Positions 1 through 9,509 of a stretch of 64,000 nt of DNA are shown here, one piece after another; positions within the stretch are counted from its first letter, which is position 1; each line of letters starts with the position of its first letter. Made by a program: the position numbers and the translations under genes. The notes under the pieces are model-generated. The model was not told the DNA's origin. It saw only the letters and a program-made list of their open reading frames with translations, and ran no database searches. The DNA comes from Chlorogloeopsis fritschii PCC 6912 (GTDB taxonomy: Bacteria; Cyanobacteriota; Cyanobacteriia; Cyanobacteriales; Nostocaceae): contig NZ_AJLN01000094.1 of the NCBI RefSeq assembly GCF_000317285.1, positions 1-64,000 of the forward strand, in the 5' to 3' direction.

Positions 1-393
1 CGGACTAAAATCCTCTTTTTTACTAAAATTGCAACGTTTTGAGGAATTTAACGTTTTTTTGACACATCTGGCTGCTTTGATGCTGCCGATTTTATGAGAA
101 GTCACCGCTTAAACTTAAGCCGGCTTCCTTCTAGCTTGTGCCAAAACAATTACCACTAGCTGTAATCCAGCTTGTGATTACTTAATACTTTTTAACTTAT
201 CACATTGGTTCTGCTTTACGCCTGGTTTACATCAGTAAATCGGGTATTAAAAACAAACCTATTAAATATTATCAATATCAGAAATTTTACAATCTGACAC
301 AACTTTTCTCAGAAATCTTAAAATAAACTTGCAATAGAGCCTGCTCCAGTGGCAGACTTTTAAAGGGTAATTGTCAAACACCAAGGTAGTCCC
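1..393. other. Upstream non-coding region of ycf4
   Basis: No convincing gene is seen on either strand. The stretch is AT-rich. It holds a weak inverted repeat (GTAATC / GATTAC, about 162-180) and presumably the ycf4 promoter, although no clear -35/-10 pair stands out. Confidence 0.4.
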
Positions 394-990
394 ATGACGA
401 CATCAACAACCATTAACAAAGGCGAGCCGCCTAATGATAATGGCTTGGCTTCGCAAGTTTTGCATCAAAAAGTTATCGGTTCACGTCGGTTTAGTAACTA
501 CTGGTGGGCAACTATCGTCACCTTGGGAGCTACAGGCTTCTTATTGGCTGGGATATCTAGTTACCTAAGAGTAAATTTACTCATAGTTACTGATCCAACT
601 CAACTAGTATTTTTCCCCCAAGGTTTAGTGATGGGGTTGTATGGTGCGGCAGGCTTGCTTTTAGCTTCATACCTATGGATAGTAATTCTATTGGACGTGG
701 GTGGCGGATACAACGAATTTAATCGGGAAACTGGCAAAATCAAAATTTTTCGTTGGGGATTTCCTGGTAAAAACCGCCGCATCGAAATTGACTGTAACAC
801 TCAAGATGTACAATCTGTACGAGCGCAAATCAAAGAGGGTTTGAATCCTGTTCGCGCCTTGTACTTGCGTGTTAAGGGACGGCGTGACATTCCCCTAACT
901 AGAGTCGGACAACCCATGTCACTAACAGCGTTAGAGACGCAAGGCGCAGAATTAGCAAAATTTTTAGGAGTGCCTTTAGAAGGTTTGTAG
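394..990 (+). CDS. ycf4: Photosystem I assembly protein Ycf4
   Basis: The 198-residue product matches Ycf4 in length and layout. Two hydrophobic membrane hairpin segments lie at about residues 37-58 and 72-103, followed by a soluble C-terminal domain with the stretch FRWGFPGKNRRIE near residues 118-130 and a basic tail. Ycf4 is a thylakoid membrane protein that helps assemble the photosystem I complex; it is helpful rather than strictly essential in cyanobacteria. The ATG at 394 is the first start in the frame and gives the expected N-terminus. The gene stands alone, with the next gene 160 bp downstream. The assignment is secure. Confidence 0.93.
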   Translation: MTTSTTINKGEPPNDNGLASQVLHQKVIGSRRFSNYWWATIVTLGATGFLLAGISSYLRVNLLIVTDPTQLVFFPQGLVMGLYGAAGLLLASYLWIVILLDVGGGYNEFNRETGKIKIFRWGFPGKNRRIEIDCNTQDVQSVRAQIKEGLNPVRALYLRVKGRRDIPLTRVGQPMSLTALETQGAELAKFLGVPLEGL

Positions 991-1151
991 GTAATTTAAG
1001 ATTTGGGATCAAACACCAGAGTTTGGCAACTAGCAGTAAAAGTCAAAGAAATAACGAAAAAATCAGCTACTGGTGACCGAAAACAATATCTTTAACAGTG
1101 TCAGTTACACTTACAGAAGCTAAGATACTCTGGTTGAGTCTATAACTGGCG

Positions 1152-1949
1152 ATGCGGTTAAAAATTTCTGAATTTTTAGTTGTGCTTGTGATTGTTGGTA
1201 GCTTGATAGTAGGCGGATGTTCTACACAGCAAGTAGCTTCTAATGCTTCTCCTCCTGATTCTACAGCTACAGAAGCAAGCACAAAAACAACAACAGAGAC
1301 AACCACATCTGTATCTGAAGTTACAAAAGAGGCTGTTCCTGGAATGAACAATTTACCAAGACTTGAAGGCAAAGCCACTGTGGAGATGATAGTTAATGGC
1401 TCGCCGATCACAATCGAAGTAGACGGCACCAATGCCCCCATCACAGCTGGCAACTTTGTAGATTTAGTTAAACGTGGTGTATACGATGGAGTCGCCTTTC
1501 ATCGAGTCATAGGCCCTCAGAGTAACCCGCCGCAAGATCCTTTTGTAGCTCAAGGTGGAGATCCTCAAAGCAAAGATCCCAAAGTTCCTGCACAACGATT
1601 GGGAACAGGTAATTTTGTCGATCCGAAAACAGGTAGTCCGCGCTATATACCCTTAGAAATAAAACCAAAAGGGGCAAAGGAGCCGATTTACGGTAAAACA
1701 ATTACCGAAGCACCTGAGTTACCTCATAAACTCGGTGCGATCGCCATGGCGCGATCGCAGGTGCCAAATTCTGCTTCTTCTCAGTTTTACTTTGCTTTGG
1801 CAGACTTATCTTTCTTAGATGGTAACTATGCTGTATTTGGCAAGGTTACTAATGGTATGGAAGTAGTAAGTCAGATTAAACAAGGCGATCGCATTGAATC
1901 TGCGAAAGTTACCCAAGGTGGAGAAAATCTTAAAAACGGCGGACAGTAA
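1152..1949 (+). CDS. Cyclophilin-type peptidyl-prolyl isomerase, lipoprotein
   Basis: The 265-residue product begins with a lipoprotein signal peptide: hydrophobic core at residues 8-20 and a lipobox ending in Gly-Gly-Cys at Cys23. A Ser/Thr-rich linker follows to about residue 65, then a cyclophilin domain from about residue 75 to the end. Cyclophilin signatures are visible: VAFHRVI, AQGGDP and SSQFYFAL. The domain catalyses cis-trans isomerisation of Xaa-Pro bonds. With the lipid anchor it probably works in the periplasm or at the thylakoid lumen face. HIP1 octamers lie inside the gene near 1740-1760. It is well supported as a PPIase; its client proteins cannot be read from sequence. Confidence 0.9.
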   Translation: MRLKISEFLVVLVIVGSLIVGGCSTQQVASNASPPDSTATEASTKTTTETTTSVSEVTKEAVPGMNNLPRLEGKATVEMIVNGSPITIEVDGTNAPITAGNFVDLVKRGVYDGVAFHRVIGPQSNPPQDPFVAQGGDPQSKDPKVPAQRLGTGNFVDPKTGSPRYIPLEIKPKGAKEPIYGKTITEAPELPHKLGAIAMARSQVPNSASSQFYFALADLSFLDGNYAVFGKVTNGMEVVSQIKQGDRIESAKVTQGGENLKNGGQ

Positions 1950-1954
1950 TTAGG

Positions 1955-2190
1955 AGGGGAGAGTGGGAGAGTGGGAGCAGAGGAGCTTCAGGAGCAGAGG
2001 GGAGGGAAGAAGAGAGCAGGGGGAGAAAGGGGAGAATCGTTATTCACGTTTACTCCCCCAGCTTCCCCAACTTCCCCAGTCTCCCCATCTCTCCTTGTCC
2101 CCTTGTCCCCTTGTCCCCCCATCCTCTTTCTCCGTGTCTCCCCGTCTCCCCGTCCCCGTGTCCTCTTTCTTTGCCCATTCCCCATTCCTA
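1955..2190. repeat. Purine/pyrimidine-biased dispersed repeat
   Basis: A G/A-rich half (about 1953-2036, GGGAGAGTGGGAG-like) is followed by a C/T-rich half (about 2052-2165) made of iterated TTGTCCCC and TCCCCGTC units. The two halves are roughly complementary, so the transcript could fold back over its whole length. The same CCCCTTGTCCCCTTGTC units recur inside the next gene at 2558-2573 and 2622-2640. Short open frames across it are low-complexity artefacts. Confidence 0.7.
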
Positions 2191-2200
2191 AAATTCAGAA

Positions 2201-3499
2201 TTGGTAGAGGTTGTTGTTACTGGTATTAGTTTAATTTCTGCTTTAGGTAAAAGCCCAGAAGATAACTGGCAAAAATTAATAGCAGGAAAAACTGGTATTC
2301 AAATCCATCAGCCATTTCCAGAGCTAAACTTGCGTCCTCTTGGGTTGATTGGCAAGCAACCAGCGCAAGTAAAAAAATTAACTTCTTGGCTTGTTACTTC
2401 TGCTTTAAAAGATGCTGGTTTAGTTCCTCCTTTACCGGATTGTGCTGTTGTCATTGGATCTAGTCGCAGCCATCAAGCGGCGTGGGAAAAGATGGCACGG
2501 CAGATGTATGAAGAGGGGGGGAGAGGGGGAGAGAGGGAGAATCTATCAAAAATATTCCCCTTGTCCCCTTGTCGACGGACACTTTGCTCAACGGAGGGAA
2601 CCTCCGCACGCAAGTGTCCTCCCCTTGTCCCCCTGTCCTCCTCCTTCCCGGTGTCTTTTGAAAATTGGTTAGATACCCTACCGCACATGAATGCGATCGC
2701 TGCGGCACGACAAATTGGTGCTACTGGAATTGTGCTGGCACCGATGGCAGCTTGTGCTACTGGTATTTGGGCGATCGCTCAAGCTGTCGAATTAATTAAA
2801 ACTGGGCAAGTAGCGCGAGTTCTAGTTGGTGCAGTGGAAGCCGCTATTACACCCCTTACTATTACTGGCTTTGAGCAGATGGGTGCTTTGGCAAGCACAG
2901 GGGCTTATCCCTTTGATGTGCACCGTGAAGGTTTAGTTTTAGGAGAAGGGGGAGCTTTATTTGTTCTGGAGTCGGCAGAATTGGCAAGGCGACGCCAAGC
3001 AAAAGTGTACGCTCAAATCCTCGGCTTTGGTTTAACAGCAGATGCATTTCATCCAAATGCACCAGAACCAACAGGAAAAAGTGCGATCGCCGCAATTAAG
3101 CAATCTTTAGAACGCAGTAACCTGACAGTTAACAATATTGATTACATTCACGCTCATGGCACGGCTACGCAGATGAATGACCGAATAGAAAGTTTAGTTA
3201 TACAACGGTTATTTCCTCAGGGTGTGGCAGTAAGTTCTACCAAAGGAGCAACAGGACATACATTAGGTGCGTCAGGAGCTTTGGGTGTAGCTTTTTCTTT
3301 AATGGCATTGCAGCAGCAAATTTTACCACCTACTGTAGGGCTGAGGGAACCAGAATTCGATTTGGATCTGGTGAGAGAGGCGCGTGAAGCTGAAATTCGA
3401 CAAGTATTGTGTTTAAGTTTCGGATTTGGGGGACAAAACGGGGCGATCGCGTTGGGTTTATCTACAAAAGAATTAATGAATGGCATTGTGTTACCTTAG
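2201..3499 (+). CDS. Beta-ketoacyl-ACP synthase (KAS II-like) with in-frame repeat insertion
   Basis: This 432-residue condensing enzyme of the thiolase fold elongates acyl chains on acyl carrier protein. The Cys-His-His triad is visible: Cys185 in MAACATG, His319 in HAHGTAT and His353 in TGHTLG; a glycine-rich FGFGGQN motif lies near residue 407. The family start VVVTGISLISALG requires the TTG at 2201. Residues about 104-152 are foreign: low-complexity Gly/Arg/Glu then Pro/Ser/Leu residues encoded by a dispersed repeat, inserted before the conserved NWLDTLPH segment. The reading frame survives the insertion. It is probably a paralog of the housekeeping FabF, possibly used for specialised lipids, because NDRIE replaces the usual Gly-Asp after the first His motif. 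Whether the enzyme tolerates the insert is unknown. Confidence 0.85.
   Translation: MVEVVVTGISLISALGKSPEDNWQKLIAGKTGIQIHQPFPELNLRPLGLIGKQPAQVKKLTSWLVTSALKDAGLVPPLPDCAVVIGSSRSHQAAWEKMARQMYEEGGRGGERENLSKIFPLSPCRRTLCSTEGTSARKCPPLVPLSSSFPVSFENWLDTLPHMNAIAAARQIGATGIVLAPMAACATGIWAIAQAVELIKTGQVARVLVGAVEAAITPLTITGFEQMGALASTGAYPFDVHREGLVLGEGGALFVLESAELARRRQAKVYAQILGFGLTADAFHPNAPEPTGKSAIAAIKQSLERSNLTVNNIDYIHAHGTATQMNDRIESLVIQRLFPQGVAVSSTKGATGHTLGASGALGVAFSLMALQQQILPPTVGLREPEFDLDLVREAREAEIRQVLCLSFGFGGQNGAIALGLSTKELMNGIVLP
2512..2656. repeat. Palindromic repeat inserted in frame in a ketoacyl synthase gene
   Basis: A G/A-rich arm, an interior hairpin and C/T-rich TTGTCCCC units sit inside the coding frame. 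The hairpin pairs GGACACTT (2577-2584) with AAGTGTCC (2612-2619), and CGGAGG (2592-2597) with CCTCCG (2601-2606), leaving a GAA loop. The element is about 145 bp and adds about 48 codons with no stop. A similar GGACACTTGGC...GCCAGTGTCC structure is found at 7619-7658. Confidence 0.75.
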
Positions 3500-3545
3500 T
3501 ATTACTTGTAAAACAAAGTGTTGAACAAGTTAAAAGGAAATCATC

Positions 3546-4034
3546 ATCGTCATCCAAAAGCAATTAATTAACTCACAAATCAAGTCACCTCAAGTCTTCT
3601 TGATCGATCATGAGAATAACAATCGTGGTCTTACTGACACCCACGAGGCTCTAGAGTTAGCCCAGAAGGCAGAGCTTGACTTAGTTGTAGTCTCCGAAGG
3701 CAAAGATGCCCCAGTGGCAAAGATTCTCAACTATGGCAAGTTTCAATATCAAAAGAAAAAACGTCAGAAGCAGAGTGCTAGACCAACACTCAAGGAAGTT
3801 CGGCTGCGTCCAAATGTGGGTGTGGCTGATTACAACTTACGCATCAATCAAGCCATTGAGTGGTTGAGTAAAGGAAATTCAGTAAAGTTTGTCATTCGTT
3901 TGCGAGGTCGAGAACACCAAAATCGCAGTCATGCTGGAGAACTGCTAGACCGCATTGCAACTAATTTAAGTCCAGTGGGTAAAGTACTGTCGCTTGATAA
4001 ACGCTCACTGATTGTTCAAGTTATTCCTGCCTAA
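3546..4034 (+). CDS. infC: Translation initiation factor IF-3 family protein, probable AUC start
   Basis: IF-3 binds the 30S subunit and polices start-codon and initiator-tRNA choice. The product has the IF-3 layout: N-terminal domain with LINSQIKSP and VFLIDHENNNRG, a basic linker (KKKRQKQSARP), then the C-terminal domain with KEVRLRPNVG, a DYNLRI segment and RLRGREHQ. The first ordinary start codon is a TTG at 3600, but the IF-3 N-terminal motif is encoded upstream of it. Between the in-frame TAA at 3531 and the TTG there is no ATG, GTG or TTG; there is an AAGGAA ribosome site (3534-3539) followed by ATC codons at 3540, 3543, 3546 and 3552. I place the start at ATC 3546 on spacing, giving 162 residues. 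AUU/AUC starts with autoregulation are known for infC. The protein looks divergent and may be a second copy; a canonical infC may lie elsewhere. Confidence 0.8.
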   Translation: MVIQKQLINSQIKSPQVFLIDHENNNRGLTDTHEALELAQKAELDLVVVSEGKDAPVAKILNYGKFQYQKKKRQKQSARPTLKEVRLRPNVGVADYNLRINQAIEWLSKGNSVKFVIRLRGREHQNRSHAGELLDRIATNLSPVGKVLSLDKRSLIVQVIPA

Positions 4035-4068
4035 ATTAACTAGAAATCTCTTCAGGATTTCCCAACAA

Positions 4069-4121
4069 ACGGATTAAGCTAAATGAGCGATTTGAGTATA
4101 CCACTCAAATATTTAATCCGT
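4069..4121. other. Nested perfect hairpin downstream of the IF-3-like gene
   Basis: The outer arms ACGGATTAA (4069-4077) and TTAATCCGT (4113-4121) enclose the inner arms ATTTGAGT (4090-4097) and ACTCAAAT (4103-4110) with a 5-nt loop. Both stems are perfectly complementary. There is no T-run, so a simple intrinsic terminator is not supported. It could be an mRNA 3' end structure, a repeat or a small structured RNA. Confidence 0.5.
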
Positions 4122-4231
4122 ATGTTTCTATGGGGCATTAGTGAAATAACCTACCATAACCTACTTGTTCACAACAACAGCCCAATAGAATATTTGCACT
4201 ACGCGTTTGTTTTAGAAAAAATGGTGAGCTT

Positions 4232-4420
4232 GTGGCAACAGTAAATTACAAACAAACAGGGAAATATCTCCCACCTGAGATATTTATTTTGGGAATATGT
4301 TTTGTTCCTGGGGTAACTGAAATTAGCAGCGAACAGCTAACTGAAATAAGAACAGTTATCAAAAGTGATCGTTTGCTTCAGCATTATTTGGAGCAGAAAA
4401 TTCTGATTATCAAAGATTGA
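4232..4420 (+). CDS. Small hypothetical protein
   Basis: This open frame of 62 codons starts at GTG 4232 and has a protein-like composition: a central hydrophobic stretch (IFILGICFVPGV, residues 18-29) and a charged, helix-prone second half with LTEIRTVIKS. I recognise no family. An ATG at 4221 is in another frame. The frame is isolated, 197 bp after the IF-3-like gene. It could be a genuine short cyanobacterial protein or chance. Confidence 0.45.
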   Translation: MATVNYKQTGKYLPPEIFILGICFVPGVTEISSEQLTEIRTVIKSDRLLQHYLEQKILIIKD

Positions 4421-4568
4421 GGATTTGTCTCCTCAAACTTTGTCAATCATTTTAAGTGCAAATCGATATTATAAATGCCAGTTCTAAGAACCTTACCCTG
4501 CACTAGTAATGGTTATCTTAGTAATCGATTAAATTAAACCTGAATAAAATTTGAGGCATTGCTTACTC

Positions 4569-4772
4569 ATGGGCTTTAAGTACAAATGGAAGCATGGCTC
4601 TGTCCCTTCGCGCGACAAGGCAGCACGCAGCAAGTATCTCCTAGAAGAAGGGCAGTTTAATAACAAAAAAGACCAAAATTTAGCAGAGCAAGAAGCTCGC
4701 AAATACTTAGGTGTACCAGTGCGAATTCCAGATGATGATCGCTCCATACTGGGATATTCGCAAGATTGGTAG
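4569..4772 (+). CDS. Small hypothetical basic/charged protein
   Basis: The 67-residue product starts at ATG 4569 (a TTG six codons upstream is an alternative). It is strongly charged, with KYKWKHG at the start, RDKAARSKYLLEEGQ in the middle and a C-terminal PDDDRSILGYSQDW. The composition fits a real soluble protein better than the antisense frame. No family was recognised. It ends 31 bp before the convergent gene at 4804. Confidence 0.45.
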   Translation: MGFKYKWKHGSVPSRDKAARSKYLLEEGQFNNKKDQNLAEQEARKYLGVPVRIPDDDRSILGYSQDW

Positions 4773-4803
4773 CGATCGCCTAATACCCTCTATCTTCTAC
4801 CTA

Positions 4804-5319
4804 CTACCTTTGCCAAAACTTGGGAAAATTGAAACTTCCAAAAGAGCGACGGTAACGGCGAGCAGGTTTTCTTGTCCGCCGCCTGGTATTTGTTGTCAAA
4901 GCAGGCTGTTCTGCTTCGGCGTTTTCTGTAAATTCTTCAGGGAGTTGAGTTCTATATTCTTCCTTGCTTTTCCACCAAGCAATCGTCCAACCTCCGCCTA
5001 TACCAGCTAAGGAACCCAGTAAGATACTTACGGGTGCTTGATACCCCAACAGCACAAAGCCAAGCAAGAAAAATAACCAGTATTTTAAACCAGCATCAAT
5101 ACCCTCAGTAGAGGCTACAGAACCAGCCTTAGGACTACCTTGGCTAGCTGTAGCCATCCAGCCTATAGACAAACCACCTAAAACACCAAAGAAAAGGCTT
5201 TGAGATAGCGGGTATCCTAGCGCCAGTAATACTAGTGTTAAAAACAACCCAAACAGTAGTTGATTAAAAAAATTGGGCGAGATGGATAGGAAATTGCTGT
5301 TGTTCTTTTCTGGTGCCAT
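4804..5319 (-). CDS. Conserved-type membrane protein of unknown function
   Basis: The 171-residue product has four hydrophobic segments at about residues 19-37, 41-57, 78-96 and 98-114, followed by a soluble tail with an acidic patch (PEEFTENAEAE) and a strongly basic end rich in Arg and Lys (about 144-160). The layout suggests a small integral membrane protein whose tail could bind nucleic acid or anionic lipid. No family was recognised with confidence. It starts 10 bp downstream of the kinase-like gene on the same strand, so the two are probably co-transcribed. Confidence 0.7.
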   Translation of the reverse strand: MAPEKNNSNFLSISPNFFNQLLFGLFLTLVLLALGYPLSQSLFFGVLGGLSIGWMATASQGSPKAGSVASTEGIDAGLKYWLFFLLGFVLLGYQAPVSILLGSLAGIGGGWTIAWWKSKEEYRTQLPEEFTENAEAEQPALTTNTRRRTRKPARRYRRSFGSFNFPKFWQR

Positions 5320-5329
5320 GAGGTTAAGA

Positions 5330-6874
5330 CTAGTAGCTAAAGATTTGCTTTAATTGTGCCTGTTGTGGTTGAGTAGTGTCCAAAATTTTAACTAATGATT
5401 TTTCTTTTTCAGTAAAAGGTTCTGCCGCATCTTGTTGAGATGCCAGTAAATCGGCAGTAGCATCAGCAATATCGCCACGGCGGTGTTGCAGTCGCTCTCT
5501 TATTACTTCTAACGGTGCTTGACAATAGAGAATTTGTAAAGGAATGTGCTTTTCTGTGGCTTGAGCGATCGCTTCTTGCCGCAATGCAGAACGGTCATAC
5601 TTAGCATCCAAAATTACACTAAAACCTTGGGATGCCAGCATTATCCCCACTTCCAGTAGTTGGGCGTAGGTTTTCTGAGTCATTTCGGGAGTATACAAAT
5701 CATCTCCACCACGTTGCATCAAGGGAATACCAGCCAAATGCTTCCTAACAGCATCAGAACGAAGATGAATTGCTCCCAACTGTCGAGCTAAATACCGTGC
5801 CGTTGTACTTTTGCCAGAACCAGACAACCCAGACATTAAAATTAATTGTCCTTGACGGGGTTTAGTATAATTCCAGGCTTGTTTGTAGTAACCAGCCGCA
5901 GTATTTGCCGCCTCTTGCTTAACTGGGGCTGGCACACCAGGATCGTCTAACAAAAACGAAGTTACCTTAGCTCGAACATAGGCTTGACGGCTTAAATACA
6001 AAGGCAGCAACTGTAAACCTTCCCAGTCTCCAGTTTGCTCGACATACGTATTCAAAAATGCATTACCCAAATCTTGACGCTGTCGCGCTTCCAAATCCAT
6101 CACCGTAAACGCCACATCATACATGACATCGACAAAGCGAAACGGCTCATTAAACTCAATGCAGTCGAACAACAAAATTTTGTCTTGCCACAAAGCAATA
6201 TTTCTCAGATGCAAATCGCCGTGACATTCTCGAATAAAATCACCAGACATCCGGCTTTCAAATAGCTCTCTACGCTCTATAAAAAACTTATCTGTATACT
6301 GCTTAGTTTCTTCAAACTGTACCTGCGTTTGCGGCCCATTAATATATTTTTCAGTTTGTTGATAATTCTCATCAAACGCCGCTCGAATTTGCGACACTTC
6401 ACCAAAAGAACGAATGTAATCGTTGGTGGCAGTCTGAGCGTGGAATTGTGCCACTACCCGCCCCAATTCTTCTAAGTGAGACTCTTGTAACTTGCCTTGC
6501 TCAAACATTTCGCTCAATAGCGCTTCTTGAGGGAACTGGCGCATCTTCAGCACGTATTCTACCGCCTCTGTCTTTCCTCCCAGCTGGTATTGCCCTTCTA
6601 CCAAAGTCACAGGCAATACTTCCAAATACAGTTCCCCCGCTCCTCGTTGATTCAAGCGCAACTCTTCCTCAGCAAAATGATGCCGCTTTTCCAACGTAGA
6701 GAAATCCAAAAAGCCAAAATTGACAGGCTTCTTCACCTTATAAGCAAAATCCCCAGTCAACAACACATAAGAAATATGCGTCTGTATCAATTGAATCGGT
6801 TCCTGCACTGGATGAGGATAAAATCCAGGCTGCAACATTTGCTCAATTAAAGGCGGAATAGCAGCTTCTGTCAT
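5330..6874 (-). CDS. Fusion of aminoglycoside-phosphotransferase-like kinase and P-loop kinase
   Basis: The N-terminal half (residues 1-310) has a protein-kinase-like phosphotransferase fold: a catalytic loop HGDLHLRN (218-225) and a metal-binding Asp237 in LLFDCIEF. The C-terminal part (about 345-514) is a zeta-toxin/adenylate-kinase-like P-loop domain with Walker A GLSGSGKST (349-357) and an LDAKYDRS segment. Such fusions are usually annotated as bifunctional aminoglycoside phosphotransferase/ATP-binding proteins; their true substrate is not established and antibiotic resistance should not be assumed. The gene lies upstream of the small membrane protein at 4804 and downstream of the rplY terminator, so it probably has its own promoter in 6875-6965. 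Confidence 0.85.
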   Translation of the reverse strand: MTEAAIPPLIEQMLQPGFYPHPVQEPIQLIQTHISYVLLTGDFAYKVKKPVNFGFLDFSTLEKRHHFAEEELRLNQRGAGELYLEVLPVTLVEGQYQLGGKTEAVEYVLKMRQFPQEALLSEMFEQGKLQESHLEELGRVVAQFHAQTATNDYIRSFGEVSQIRAAFDENYQQTEKYINGPQTQVQFEETKQYTDKFFIERRELFESRMSGDFIRECHGDLHLRNIALWQDKILLFDCIEFNEPFRFVDVMYDVAFTVMDLEARQRQDLGNAFLNTYVEQTGDWEGLQLLPLYLSRQAYVRAKVTSFLLDDPGVPAPVKQEAANTAAGYYKQAWNYTKPRQGQLILMSGLSGSGKSTTARYLARQLGAIHLRSDAVRKHLAGIPLMQRGGDDLYTPEMTQKTYAQLLEVGIMLASQGFSVILDAKYDRSALRQEAIAQATEKHIPLQILYCQAPLEVIRERLQHRRGDIADATADLLASQQDAAEPFTEKEKSLVKILDTTQPQQAQLKQIFSY

Positions 6875-6877
6875 TTC

Positions 6878-6912
6878 TTCTCTTTGTGTCCTTTGTGCTC
6901 TTTGTGGTTAAA
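6878..6912. repeat. CTTTGTGTCCTTTGTG-type dispersed repeat
   Basis: The sequence around 6880-6910 (TTCTCTTTGTGTCCTTTGTGC and following) is a unit seen again around 51048-51066, between unrelated genes. It is typical intergenic filler of Nostoc-like genomes. It overlaps the 5' flank of the kinase fusion gene. Confidence 0.5.
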
Positions 6913-6914
6913 TC

Positions 6915-6942
6915 AATAAAAAACCAGGGCTTTACCCCTGGT
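6915..6942 (-). terminator. Rho-independent terminator of rplY
   Basis: Read on the minus strand, ACCAGGG and CCCTGGT (6936-6942 / 6923-6929) form a perfect 7-bp stem with a 6-nt loop, followed directly by a run of T residues (complement of 6915-6922). It lies 24 bp after the rplY stop codon. Confidence 0.85.
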
Positions 6943-6966
6943 CTCTTCAGCAATTTATCACAGATT

Positions 6967-7563
6967 TTAAGCAGTAGCTTCTGATTCTGTTCCCGTATCG
7001 GTGCTTTTTTGTGGAGGTAAAACACTGACAACCATTCGCGTTCCTTCATCCAACGCTGTTACACCAGACGGCAGTGCTATTTCACTGATATGTAGGTTGT
7101 CACCAATATCCATTTGAGAAACATCTACTTCAATGTAATCAGGAATATTCTGCGGATCGCAACGTACCTGCAATTGTGTAATCACAGGATCTAAAATCCC
7201 ACCATTTTGTTTGACACCGATCGCATCTCCCACAAAATGTAAAGGTATTTCGACATCGGTGGGGCCATGTCCTGCTACAGCAAAAAAGCTGAGATGGTAA
7301 GGTGTACCCTTGGCTGGATGGGTTTGTACTTCCCGCAGCAAAGTTTTGCCCTGCCAAGGTGCATCAGTCACTTTTAAATCAATCAAAGTGTTGTTGACTG
7401 AAGCTTTTTTTAGCAAGCGCTCTACAACCTTAGCGTCAATGCTCAAGGCAATTGACTCTGTACCTTTATGACCGTATAAATTACCAGGTATTTGCCCAGA
7501 ACGACGCAGAGCCTTTGGCTTGCTACCTTCTGGACGCTTTTGACATTCAACACTAAGTTCCAT
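6967..7563 (-). CDS. rplY: 50S ribosomal protein L25 / general stress protein Ctc
   Basis: The 198-residue product has the two-domain TL5/Ctc form: an N-terminal 5S-rRNA-binding L25 domain (about 1-95, with [15 protein letters not shown] near the start) and a C-terminal beta domain (about 100-185) with [12 protein letters not shown] and LHISEI motifs. A short acidic tail follows. It binds 5S rRNA in the large subunit and in some bacteria is stress-induced. The ATG at 7563 gives the canonical N-terminus. It lies downstream of purA on the same strand with a 136-bp spacer carrying a palindrome, and ends in a clear terminator. Confidence 0.95.
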   Translation of the reverse strand: MELSVECQKRPEGSKPKALRRSGQIPGNLYGHKGTESIALSIDAKVVERLLKKASVNNTLIDLKVTDAPWQGKTLLREVQTHPAKGTPYHLSFFAVAGHGPTDVEIPLHFVGDAIGVKQNGGILDPVITQLQVRCDPQNIPDYIEVDVSQMDIGDNLHISEIALPSGVTALDEGTRMVVSVLPPQKSTDTGTESEATA

Positions 7564-7618
7564 ACTTCAACACTTCAAGATTCAAAAATTAAAATTTGTG
7601 AGAACACTCACACACAAA

Positions 7619-7662
7619 GGACACTTGGCTGCTACAGAAACCGTAATTGCCAGTGTCCTCCC
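7619..7662. repeat. GGACACTT palindromic repeat between purA and rplY
   Basis: GGACACTTGGC (7619-7629) pairs with GCCAGTGTCC (7649-7658) with one bulged base, followed by TCCCC. The outer arm and the TCCCC tail match the hairpin embedded in the ketoacyl synthase gene at 2577-2622, so both look like copies of one mobile palindrome. It may shape the purA-rplY transcript. Confidence 0.55.
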
Positions 7663-7699
7663 CAAGTCCCAAGCTGGGATGAAAATAATAACGTATCCC

Positions 7700-9509
<1,810 letters not shown>

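Noticed and set aside
1963-2229. Open frames across the purine/pyrimidine repeat
   Set aside because: Low-complexity translations (Leu/Pro/Ser runs) from repeated TTGTCCCC units; no protein-like composition.
2442-2708. Several frames on both strands inside the ketoacyl synthase insert
   Set aside because: They result from the repeat and overlap a real gene with conserved motifs on both sides.
4069-4121. Intrinsic terminator of the IF-3-like gene
   Set aside because: Strong stems but no T-run on either strand next to them.
4529-4747. Minus-strand frame opposite the small gene at 4569
   Set aside because: Cys/Ser/Leu-rich shadow; the plus-strand frame has the more protein-like charged composition.
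5330-6874. Aminoglycoside resistance gene
   Set aside because: The fold is shared by many small-molecule kinases and the gene is a housekeeping-like cyanobacterial fusion with no resistance context.
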